Assembly (NCBI RefSeq): GCF_036924525.1
Contig: NZ_JAZHRU010000001.1
Span: forward strand, 4,927,001 to 4,991,000
Length of the DNA stretch: 64,000 nucleotides
Origin: Bradyrhizobium sp. AZCC 1719
GTDB lineage: Bacteria > Pseudomonadota > Alphaproteobacteria > Rhizobiales > Xanthobacteraceae
Direction: 5' to 3'
The position numbers and the translations under genes are program-made. Position 1 is the first letter of the stretch. Each line of letters opens with the position of its first letter. The notes under the pieces are model-generated. The model was not told the origin of the DNA, made no database searches, and saw only the letters and a program-made list of their open reading frames with translations. This document shows positions 57,622 through 64,000 of this stretch, one piece after another.

Positions 57622-58626
57622 TTAATTCACATCCATCTGCAGGCCTTCGCGCTTGATGATCTCGCCGAATTTCGCCGTCTCGGCCTGCACGAAATCGGAG
57701 AACTGCTGCGGCGTTCCCCAGTCGGCGGTCGCGCCCATCTTCCCGATCGTCTTCTTGACGTCATCCCGCGCCAGCATCGCCTTGATCTCCTTGTTGAGCG
57801 CTTCAACGGCGGGAGCGGGCGTGGCCTTCGGCAGGAAGATGCCGAACCAGGAGGAGACGTCGAACTTCGAAAGCTCCGGCGCGCTTTCGCGCATGGTCGG
57901 AACGTTCGGGGCGAGTGCGCTGCGCTCGGGCGTGGTGACAGCGAGCGCGGTGAGTTTGCCTTCCTCGGTCTGCGGCAGCGTCGGGTAGAGATTGTCGAAC
58001 AGGATCTGGATATCGCCGGCCAGCGCCGCCTGCAGCGCGGGGCCTGCGCCGCGGAACGGGACGTGCACCATCTTCAATCCGGTGAGCTGCAGGAACCAGG
58101 CACCGGTGAGGTGAGGGCTCTGGCCTACGCCTGAGGAGGCATAGGTGAGCTTGTCCGGGTTGGCCTTGATGTAGGCGATCAGGTCGGGGATCGACTTGAT
58201 GCCGGTCGACGGATGCGCCGACACGATATTCGGAATCCGGATCATGTTGCTGACCGGCTGCAACTGGTCGGCCTTGTAGGTCATGTTGCGGAAGATGCTG
58301 TAGGCAATCGCATTCGGACCGGGATTACCGACCAGGATGACATGGCCGTCCGCCTTGCCCCGCACGACTTCGGCGGTGCCGATGGTGCCGCCGCCGCCGG
58401 AGCGGTTTTCCACGACCGCGGACTGGCCCCAGGCGGTCTGCAGATGTGCGGCCAACAGCCGTCCCATCACGTCGGTGCTGCCGCCGGCTGCCGCTGGCAC
58501 AATGAGACGCACGGTCTCGGTCGGGCGCCAGTCGGAGCCGAAGCTTGAGCGCGGCAAGATTGCCGCCGCCGAAACGGCTGCAGCTCCGGTCAAAACGCGG
58601 CGTCGAGAAATAGCTTTAATCGTCAC
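57622..58626 (-). CDS. Tripartite tricarboxylate transporter substrate-binding protein (Bug family)
   Basis: The 334-residue protein is a periplasmic TctC/Bug-type binding protein. A twin-arginine-like leader (SRRRVLTGAAAVSAAAILPR) precedes VRLIVPAAAGGSTDVMGRLL, the classic Bug start; VENRSGGGGTIGTAEVVRGK, VGNPGPNAIAYSIF and VPFRGAGPALQAALAGDIQ are further signatures. The TctA and TctB membrane subunits are absent, as is common for orphan Bug proteins in beta- and alphaproteobacteria. The start is a GTG at 58626 with AGGGAG upstream. Ligand unknown, probably a carboxylate. Confidence 0.9.
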   Translation of the reverse strand: MTIKAISRRRVLTGAAAVSAAAILPRSSFGSDWRPTETVRLIVPAAAGGSTDVMGRLLAAHLQTAWGQSAVVENRSGGGGTIGTAEVVRGKADGHVILVGNPGPNAIAYSIFRNMTYKADQLQPVSNMIRIPNIVSAHPSTGIKSIPDLIAYIKANPDKLTYASSGVGQSPHLTGAWFLQLTGLKMVHVPFRGAGPALQAALAGDIQILFDNLYPTLPQTEEGKLTALAVTTPERSALAPNVPTMRESAPELSKFDVSSWFGIFLPKATPAPAVEALNKEIKAMLARDDVKKTIGKMGATADWGTPQQFSDFVQAETAKFGEIIKREGLQMDVN

Positions 58627-58752
58627 AAGTTCGCTCCCTGCTGAATCATTGTTTGCAGGAAAGCGTAGGCAGCGCGCATGCAGAGAGCAAGCGGGCGACT
58701 TGGCGCATGATTTCCGCGCCACGGAACAGAGTGAATCAGAACTGACCGGGCG

Positions 58753-59238
58753 CTAGTTAAAGCTGAGTAGCTTGAACAGCGGCGTCAGGTAGCTGAGTTC
58801 CTGGCCGGACGTTGGCGTGGTGCGGCTGATGAAGTCGAAGATCTTGCCGTCCTGCAATCCGTAATTGGCGAGCCGCGTCACCTGGCGGTTCTTGTCGAAA
58901 TAGATCGCGATCACGCGCTGGTCCACGACCTGCTGATTCATGAAGGCGACTTTGCGCTCGGAGCGCTGCGAGATGTAATAAAACACCTCACCATTCAAGG
59001 TCGCGACCGTCGATGGCGTTCCCATCACGATCAGCACCTGATCCTGGCTGGCGCCGATCGGAATCTGCTCCAGCGCGTTGGGCGGCAGGATGTAGCCCTT
59101 CTGGAACTGCTCGCCGGTGCATCCGGCGAGCGCAGCGCAGACCAGTGCGACGGCTGCGGCGGCACGAAAACCGCGCCGGCGCGCGGTCAGGCGGCGCAGC
59201 GAGGACACGCGGGCGCTCAGGTGGCTCATTTCGGTCAT
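58753..59238 (-). CDS. bamE: Outer membrane assembly lipoprotein BamE
   Basis: The 161-residue product is a SmpA/OmlA-family lipoprotein of the BAM complex. A signal sequence ends in the lipobox ALAGC (VCAALAGCTGEQFQKGYIL). IPIGASQDQVLIVMGTPSTV is the BamE core motif, followed by FYYISQRSERKVAF. The family helps BamA and BamD insert outer membrane proteins. The start is uncertain among several ATG codons (59265, 59238, 59229); I used 59238. It diverges from the cytochrome chaperone gene, the usual alphaproteobacterial layout. Confidence 0.92.
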   Translation of the reverse strand: MTEMSHLSARVSSLRRLTARRRGFRAAAAVALVCAALAGCTGEQFQKGYILPPNALEQIPIGASQDQVLIVMGTPSTVATLNGEVFYYISQRSERKVAFMNQQVVDQRVIAIYFDKNRQVTRLANYGLQDGKIFDFISRTTPTSGQELSYLTPLFKLLSFN

Positions 59239-59359
59239 CTCAGGAATTCGCCCGTCCTCTTGCATAGCGCGGTGCGTTGACGTACCGGGCAGCACGCTTG
59301 ATTGCAACATGCGCGGGCTCCGGGCAAAGAATCTGGAGGGCTCGCTTGCGGAACCCACA

Positions 59360-59911
59360 ATGCTTTGGCCGTTCAATCACTTCAGGAAACCCCGGACGCC
59401 GCTGCGCGGCACCATCGAGGCCATCTATGGCATGATCGTGACGCAGGCGCGAGAACCGTTGTTTTATCGGGACTTTGGGGTTCCGGACACGGTTAACGGC
59501 CGTTTTGACCTGCTTCTCCTGCACTTGTGGCTGGTCCTGCGACGGCTGAAGTCGGTGGAGGGCGGCACGACGCTATCGCAGGGGCTATTCGACCATTTTT
59601 GCAACGATATGGATGATAATCTGCGCGAGATGGGGGTCGGAGACCTCACGGTGCCGAAGCGCATGCAGGCCTTCGGCGAAGCCTTCTATGGTCGGACCGC
59701 GGCCTATGACCTGGCGCTGACCGAGGGCCGCGAGGCGCTGGCGCAGGCGATGTGCAAGAATATCCTAAATGGCGAGAACATCGAGAAGGCCCGACTGTTG
59801 GCCGCCTACGCCGAGGCGGCAATGGCGGGCCTGGACAGCCTCGACGAGGCGACGCTGGTGAGCGGCCGGGGCAAGTTTCCCTCGCCGGAGAAAGCAGGCG
59901 TGCAGCAATGA
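59360..59911 (+). CDS. Ubiquinol-cytochrome c chaperone family protein
   Basis: The 183-residue protein matches the CBP3/UQCC-type chaperone that assists cytochrome bc1 assembly in mitochondria and alphaproteobacteria. Key stretches are IEAIYGMIVTQAREPLFYRD, RFDLLLLHLWLVLRRLK and LREMGVGDLTVPKRMQAFGE. The ATG at 59360 gives MLWPFNHFRKPRTPLRG, a normal start; an ATG at 59309 is possible. It overlaps the DUF177 gene by ATGA. Confidence 0.9.
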   Translation: MLWPFNHFRKPRTPLRGTIEAIYGMIVTQAREPLFYRDFGVPDTVNGRFDLLLLHLWLVLRRLKSVEGGTTLSQGLFDHFCNDMDDNLREMGVGDLTVPKRMQAFGEAFYGRTAAYDLALTEGREALAQAMCKNILNGENIEKARLLAAYAEAAMAGLDSLDEATLVSGRGKFPSPEKAGVQQ

Positions 59912-60492
59912 GCAAAACTGGCACAGAGAAGCCCGACCCGTGGCGTGTTCCCGTTGCGGTGGCGCAGATCCCCGAGACGGGCCTGCATCGCGACATCGAG
60001 GCCGATCAGGCCATTCGCAAAGCCGTGGCCGACACGGGCGGCTTGCGCGAGGTGCTATCGGCGCAGGCTTCCTTCGACGTGACGCCGCAGAGCGGCGGCC
60101 GCTTCCACGTGGCCGGCCATGTGCAGGCGCGGATCGGGCAGACCTGCGTGGTGACGCTGGAAGAGATCGAGAACGACATCGACGAGCCGATCGATCTGAT
60201 ATTCGCCCCGCCCGAGCAGGTCCCGCAAATGGCCGCGCTGGTCGATGAGGCCGAGGAGAGCGACGAGGAGACGCCCGACCCGCCGGAGCCGATCGAGAAC
60301 GGCATGATCGATCTCGGCAGGGTCGCCACCGACGCCTTGTATCTGGCGGTCGATCCATATCCGCGTAAACCCGGCGCCGTATTTGAGCCGATGGTTGAAG
60401 CCGCCGATCCCGAGGATCACCCGTTCGCGGCGCTCAAGGCGTTGAAGGCGGCACCGAAGAAATCCGGCACCAGGAAGCCCAAAGGCAAGTAG
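59908..60492 (+). CDS. DUF177 / YceD family protein
   Basis: The 194-residue protein is of the YceD (DUF177) type, linked to 23S rRNA accumulation and ribosome assembly. It has QSGGRFHVAGHVQARIGQTC, VVTLEEIENDIDEPIDLIF, and the late GMIDLGRVATDALYLAVDPY and HPFAALKALK, which are the family hallmarks. It ends with a Lys-rich tail. In many bacteria rpmF follows; here it does not, and plsX comes after a 302-base gap. Confidence 0.9.
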   Translation: MSKTGTEKPDPWRVPVAVAQIPETGLHRDIEADQAIRKAVADTGGLREVLSAQASFDVTPQSGGRFHVAGHVQARIGQTCVVTLEEIENDIDEPIDLIFAPPEQVPQMAALVDEAEESDEETPDPPEPIENGMIDLGRVATDALYLAVDPYPRKPGAVFEPMVEAADPEDHPFAALKALKAAPKKSGTRKPKGK

Positions 60493-60794
60493 CCGGCGGC
60501 TAAAGTGGTCCATGAGGCCGCATTCGGTTTGAGGTAGCTGCGGTATCTCACCAGGATTCCCAAATAAGGCATTGAATTATCTGAATATATTTCTTATTCT
60601 CGGTTTCGGGCCACACCGCTTGGCTTTTGCCAAAAGACGGTGGTCAAGAGGTTGTGTCGGGCGGGGGACACGCTATTGTCGCCGCCCGGCGGAGGTGCGG
60701 TATCGCGTTTCGCCGAGCACCGCCTAACGGTGCCATTCCAGTGCGCCGCCGGCCTCTACGAGGGCCGCCAAGAGATCAGGTTTCCGGGACGTTC
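60493..60794. other. Intergenic region upstream of plsX
   Basis: This region includes an AT-rich stretch (about 60565-60600, GAATTATCTGAATATATTTC) likely to hold the plsX promoter. An open frame in phase with plsX begins at 60627, but its sequence is Arg-rich and does not look like protein. No RNA gene was recognised. Confidence 0.45.
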
Positions 60795-61841
60795 ATGCCG
60801 CAAAAGGTTCGCATCGCGCTTGACGCCATGGGTGGCGATGTCGGCGCATCGGTCGTCATTCCCGGCGCTGCAATTTCTTTGAAGCGGCATCCCGACAGCG
60901 AATTCCTGCTCTACGGCGACAGCAAGCAGATCGACGAACAACTCGCCAAGTACCCGGCGCTGCAAAAGGCGTCGCGCGTGATCCACACCGACGTCACTGT
61001 GAGCATGCACGACAAGCCGAGCCAGGCGCTGCGTCGCGGCCGCAAGACGTCGTCGATGTGGCTTGCGATCGATGCGGTGAAGAGAAAGGAGGCCGACGTC
61101 GCGGTCTCCGCGGGCAATACCGGCGCGCTGATGGCGATGGCGCGTTTTCATCTGCACACCATGCAAGGGATCGATCGTCCAGCCATTGCCGGCGTGTGGC
61201 CGACGGCGCGCGGCGATTCCGTCGTGCTCGACCTCGGCGCCACGATCGGCGGCGATGCGCACCATCTCGTCGCGCTGGCGGTGATGGGCAGCGCAATGGC
61301 GAGCGTGCTGTTGAACCGGGAACGGCCGACTGTCGGCCTCCTCAACATCGGGGTCGAGGAGATCAAGGGCCATGAGGAGATCCGCGAAGCGGCGGAGCTG
61401 CTGCGCGCGTCGCAGCTCAATTATATCGGCTTCGTCGAGGGCGACGGGATCGGCCAGGGTGCGGCCGATGTGATCGTGTCGGAAGGCTTTAGCGGCAACA
61501 TCGCGTTGAAGGCCGCGGAGGGAACCGCGCGCCAGATGGCGGACTTCCTGCGCCAGGCCATGACGAGCAGTTGGCTGTCCCGAATCGGTTACCTGTTCGC
61601 CCGCAGCGCGTTCAAGGCGTTGCGGGACAAGCTCGACCCGAACAAATCCAATGGCGGTGTTTTGCTCGGCCTGAAAGGCGTGGTTGTCAAAAGCCATGGC
61701 GGAATCAGCGCCGAAGGCTTTGCCTACGCGGTCGATGTTGGCTATGAGATGGTCCGCTGCGATCTCCTCACCAAGATCAATCAGATGATGAATAGCGACG
61801 GCAGTGCGCTGGCACCGACCGCGCAGGAGGCTGTCTCGTGA
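60795..61841 (+). CDS. plsX: Phosphate acyltransferase PlsX
   Basis: The 348-residue protein converts acyl-ACP to acyl-phosphate for phospholipid synthesis. It starts [20 protein letters not shown], with the DAMGGD motif of PlsX, and has [31 protein letters not shown] and [18 protein letters not shown]. The length is typical. It overlaps fabH (GTGA). The ATG at 60795 is preferred as above. Confidence 0.97.
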   Translation: MPQKVRIALDAMGGDVGASVVIPGAAISLKRHPDSEFLLYGDSKQIDEQLAKYPALQKASRVIHTDVTVSMHDKPSQALRRGRKTSSMWLAIDAVKRKEADVAVSAGNTGALMAMARFHLHTMQGIDRPAIAGVWPTARGDSVVLDLGATIGGDAHHLVALAVMGSAMASVLLNRERPTVGLLNIGVEEIKGHEEIREAAELLRASQLNYIGFVEGDGIGQGAADVIVSEGFSGNIALKAAEGTARQMADFLRQAMTSSWLSRIGYLFARSAFKALRDKLDPNKSNGGVLLGLKGVVVKSHGGISAEGFAYAVDVGYEMVRCDLLTKINQMMNSDGSALAPTAQEAVS

Positions 61842-62815
61842 CTGCGAAACGTTCGGTGGTGCTGGGCTGCGGCTCTTACCTGCCGCAGAAGGTGCTGACC
61901 AATGCCGAACTGGCGGCCCGAATCGATACCTCGGACGAGTGGATCGTGCAGCGTACCGGCATTCGGGAGCGCCACATCGCGGCCGAAGGCGAGTTCACCT
62001 CGCACTTGGCGATCAACGCCGCGCGCGCGGCGCTGGAACATGCCGGTCTCGACGCCCAGGCAATCGACCTGATCGTGCTCGCGACCTCGACGCCGGACAA
62101 CACCTTTCCGGCCACCGCGGTTGCAGTCCAGAACGGGCTCGGTATCCATCATGGCGCCGCCTTCGATCTGCAGGCGGTGTGCTCCGGCTTCGTCTTCGCG
62201 CTCGCCACCGCCGACAATTTCCTGCGCTCCGGCGCCTACAAGCGCGCGCTGGTGATCGGTGCGGAGACGTTCTCGCGCATTCTCGACTGGAACGACCGCG
62301 GCACCTGCGTGCTGTTCGGCGACGGCGCCGGCGCGGTCGTATTGGAAGCGCAGGACCAGCCGGGTTTGCCTTCCGATCGCGGCGTGCTCACGACCCATCT
62401 GCGCTCGGACGGCCGGCATCAGTCGAAGCTCTTCGTGGACGGTGGCCCGTCCACGACGCAGACCGTCGGCCATCTCCGGATGGAGGGTCGCGAAGTGTTC
62501 AAGCACGCGGTCGGCATGATCACGGACGTCATCGTGGATGCCTTCAATGCGACCGGCGCGACGGCCGAGGACATCGACTGGTTCATCCCGCATCAGGCCA
62601 ACAAGCGAATCATCGATGCTTCGGCGCATAAGCTTCATATTGCGCCGCAGAAGGTGGTGCTGACCGTCGATTTGCACGGCAACACGTCGGCTGCGTCGAT
62701 CCCGCTGGCGCTTGTGGTTGCCGTCAAGGATGGACGGGTAAAGAAGGGCGATCTGGTGCTGTTCGAGGCCATGGGCGGCGGCTTCACCTGGGGTTCCGCC
62801 CTGGTGCGTTGGTAG
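61838..62815 (+). CDS. fabH: 3-oxoacyl-[ACP] synthase III
   Basis: The 325-residue enzyme starts fatty acid chains by joining acetyl-CoA and malonyl-ACP. The catalytic triad is Cys115 ([14 protein letters not shown]), His252 ([11 protein letters not shown]) and Asn282 ([14 protein letters not shown]). The start is a GTG overlapping the plsX stop, so the two are coupled. The N-terminus [20 protein letters not shown] is typical. Complete motifs imply activity. Confidence 0.98.
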   Translation: MTAKRSVVLGCGSYLPQKVLTNAELAARIDTSDEWIVQRTGIRERHIAAEGEFTSHLAINAARAALEHAGLDAQAIDLIVLATSTPDNTFPATAVAVQNGLGIHHGAAFDLQAVCSGFVFALATADNFLRSGAYKRALVIGAETFSRILDWNDRGTCVLFGDGAGAVVLEAQDQPGLPSDRGVLTTHLRSDGRHQSKLFVDGGPSTTQTVGHLRMEGREVFKHAVGMITDVIVDAFNATGATAEDIDWFIPHQANKRIIDASAHKLHIAPQKVVLTVDLHGNTSAASIPLALVVAVKDGRVKKGDLVLFEAMGGGFTWGSALVRW

Positions 62816-62948
62816 ACGCGGCGCAAAAATGCTGTTTAAAATTGTAGTGCGGTTCCATGCTTCTGCATGATGGTCGCTGTTGACCATTGCGTGCTAACCT
62901 CATAATTTCAGGGAATAAATTTTGTTCGCCGAGAGTGCGGGGCAGGCG

Positions 62949-63278
62949 ATGACCGGGACCGGAAAAACAGTCACACGCGTCGATTTGTGCGAGGCGGTCT
63001 ACCAGAAGGTGGGCCTGTCGCGGACGGAATCTTCAGCATTTGTCGAGCTCGTTCTGAAAGAAATTACCGATTGCCTGGAGAAGGGCGAGACGGTGAAACT
63101 GTCGTCGTTCGGCTCCTTCATGGTGCGCAAGAAGGGTCAGCGTATCGGACGTAATCCGAAGACCGGTACTGAAGTGCCGATCTCGCCGCGTCGTGTGATG
63201 GTGTTCAAACCATCCGCTATTCTGAAACAGCGGATCAATGGACACGCGCCCGGCAACGGCGAAAGCAAGCCCGACTAA
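62949..63278 (+). CDS. ihfA: Integration host factor subunit alpha
   Basis: The 109-residue DNA-bending protein pairs with IhfB. Motifs: [20 protein letters not shown], then [20 protein letters not shown] and the DNA-arm stretch [20 protein letters not shown]. The C-terminal tail ([18 protein letters not shown]) is typical for alphaproteobacterial IhfA. I used the ATG at 62949; an in-frame TTG at 62922 gives nine more residues. It lies between fabH and the MerR gene, as in related genomes. Confidence 0.95.
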   Translation: MTGTGKTVTRVDLCEAVYQKVGLSRTESSAFVELVLKEITDCLEKGETVKLSSFGSFMVRKKGQRIGRNPKTGTEVPISPRRVMVFKPSAILKQRINGHAPGNGESKPD

Positions 63279-63382
63279 GAAGACTGATTACCAAGACCGA
63301 CTATCGAGATCGAGTAATACGGCCGCGTAGCAAGGCGAGTACCGCGTCTTCACCAACGAAATAAGTTGAGAGGAGCTGGCAC

Positions 63383-63937
63383 TTGGACAAGGCGCCGGAT
63401 GCGTTTCGCACCATCAGCGAAGTCGCTGAAGAACTCGACATTCCCCAGCATGTGCTGCGGTTTTGGGAGACGCGGTTCGCCCAGATCAAGCCGATGAAGC
63501 GCAGCGGCGGGCGGCGTTACTACCGCCCGGACGATGTTGATCTGCTAAAGGGCATCCGCCGTCTGCTGTATGGCGAGGGCTATACCATCCGCGGCGTGCA
63601 GCGGATCCTCAAAGAGCACGGCATCAAATCGGTGCAGGGCCTTGCCGACCAGACCTCGGCGGTTACCTTCGGCGCGGTCGAAGAAGCGATCGGCCTCAGC
63701 CTGCAGGAGCCCGATGAGGGCGAGATCCCGACCGTCGCAGCCGACGACGAGGATTACGAGACTGAAGAGAAGGAAATCGACTACCGCTTCGTCGACACCG
63801 ACGACGACGGCATTTTGCTGCCGTTTGCGAGGACCAAGCCGGGGCCGTCGGACGCCGACCGCGAGCGCCTGGAGCGGGTGCTGCAGGACCTGATCGCCTG
63901 CAAGCAATTGCTGGACAATGCAATGAAGGACGGCTGA
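63383..63937 (+). CDS. MerR-family transcriptional regulator
   Basis: The 184-residue protein has a MerR-type winged helix at its N-terminus ([40 protein letters not shown]) and a long acidic C-terminal part ([20 protein letters not shown]) instead of a metal site. Conserved next to ihfA in Rhizobiales, it is regarded as a regulator of unknown signal. The start is a TTG at 63383 with an excellent GAGAGGAG site 9 bases upstream. Confidence 0.92.
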   Translation: MDKAPDAFRTISEVAEELDIPQHVLRFWETRFAQIKPMKRSGGRRYYRPDDVDLLKGIRRLLYGEGYTIRGVQRILKEHGIKSVQGLADQTSAVTFGAVEEAIGLSLQEPDEGEIPTVAADDEDYETEEKEIDYRFVDTDDDGILLPFARTKPGPSDADRERLERVLQDLIACKQLLDNAMKDG

Positions 63938-63966
63938 GCGGGCGGGCTCAAAAATCGAAGAAATGA

Positions 63967-64000
63967 TGGTCGGAGCGAGAGGATTTGAACCTCCGACCCC
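63967..64000 (-). tRNA. tRNA-Pro, 3' part (runs off the window)
   Basis: On the minus strand the sequence reads GGGGTCGGAGGTTCAAATCC followed by TCTCGCTCCGACCA: a T-arm with the GTTCAAAT loop, the acceptor 3' strand CGCTCCG, discriminator A and encoded CCA. The acceptor and T-arm match proline tRNAs of Rhizobiales, as far as I can tell; the anticodon is outside the window. Identity as Pro is likely but not proved. Confidence 0.8.

Overview
The window looks like chromosome from a slow-growing alphaproteobacterium of the Bradyrhizobium / Rhodopseudomonas group. The signs are high GC with strong G/C third-position bias, the gene order rel-pdxJ-acpS-lepB(sipF)-rnc-era-recO-parC, a magnesium-type (Asp-rich) HemB, an LdtR-type MarR regulator, a potassium-independent HppA, and several families of short palindromic intergenic repeats of the kind common in this group. 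The genus is an inference from gene content; no rRNA is present.

Layout. 1-9041: housekeeping block (3' part of rel, pdxJ, acpS, a frameshifted lepB/sipF, rnc, era, a small membrane protein, recO, parC). 9257-24241: metal and metalloid resistance region: a CDF exporter, chromate genes chrB-chrA preceded by a conserved leader, a DUF1259 gene with a second copy of that leader, a TauE/SafE permease, a DMT permease, an arsO-MFS-MFS operon, two divergent arsR genes, a deleted low-molecular-weight arsC remnant, aqpS and a glutaredoxin-type arsC. 24438-29995: a class III nucleotide cyclase, a serine hydrolase, a decayed MFS gene, an alpha/beta hydrolase and an MFS exporter. 30330-37652: a haem peroxidase with RTX-like repeats, a three-gene membrane-stress operon (PspA fusion, YqiJ, YqiK/flotillin) and mntH. 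37778-46383: bpt, an RDD protein, hemB, ldtR and small envelope or unknown proteins, then a GST. 46670-52386: glyA, nrdR, ribD, ribE, ribH, nusB, thiL. 52594-57412: cold-shock protein, hppA, then a regulator and a cupin lying between two copies of the hppA 3' end. 57622-64000: TctC-type binding protein, bamE, cytochrome-c chaperone, DUF177, plsX, fabH, ihfA, a MerR regulator and the 3' end of a tRNA-Pro.

Most interesting: the first gene of the membrane-stress operon (34988-36118) appears to join the N-terminal lobe of a TnpB/IS605-type protein, without its RuvC nuclease, to a PspA/IM30 coiled coil. It overlaps yqiJ and yqiK start-to-stop, so a transposon-derived domain seems to have been recruited to an ESCRT-III-like/flotillin membrane system. 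A strong internal ribosome binding site could also give PspA alone. Other notable points are the duplicated chrB-type leader, the hppA 3'-end duplication around a regulator/cupin cassette, the in-frame deleted arsC that still joins arsR to aqpS, a matching Mn-type promoter motif in front of mntH and the peroxidase, and the single-base lepB frameshift.

How the genes work together: chrB/chrA, DUF1259 and TauE probably handle chromate and related oxyanions. aqpS plus arsC form the arsenate-reduction and arsenite-export pathway, while arsO and its two MFS partners probably handle another arsenical. mntH and the peroxidase suggest a manganese/oxidative-stress link. ribD/E/H supply flavins, nrdR-nusB-thiL follow the usual alphaproteobacterial order, and plsX-fabH-ihfA-merR is a standard lipid-synthesis block.
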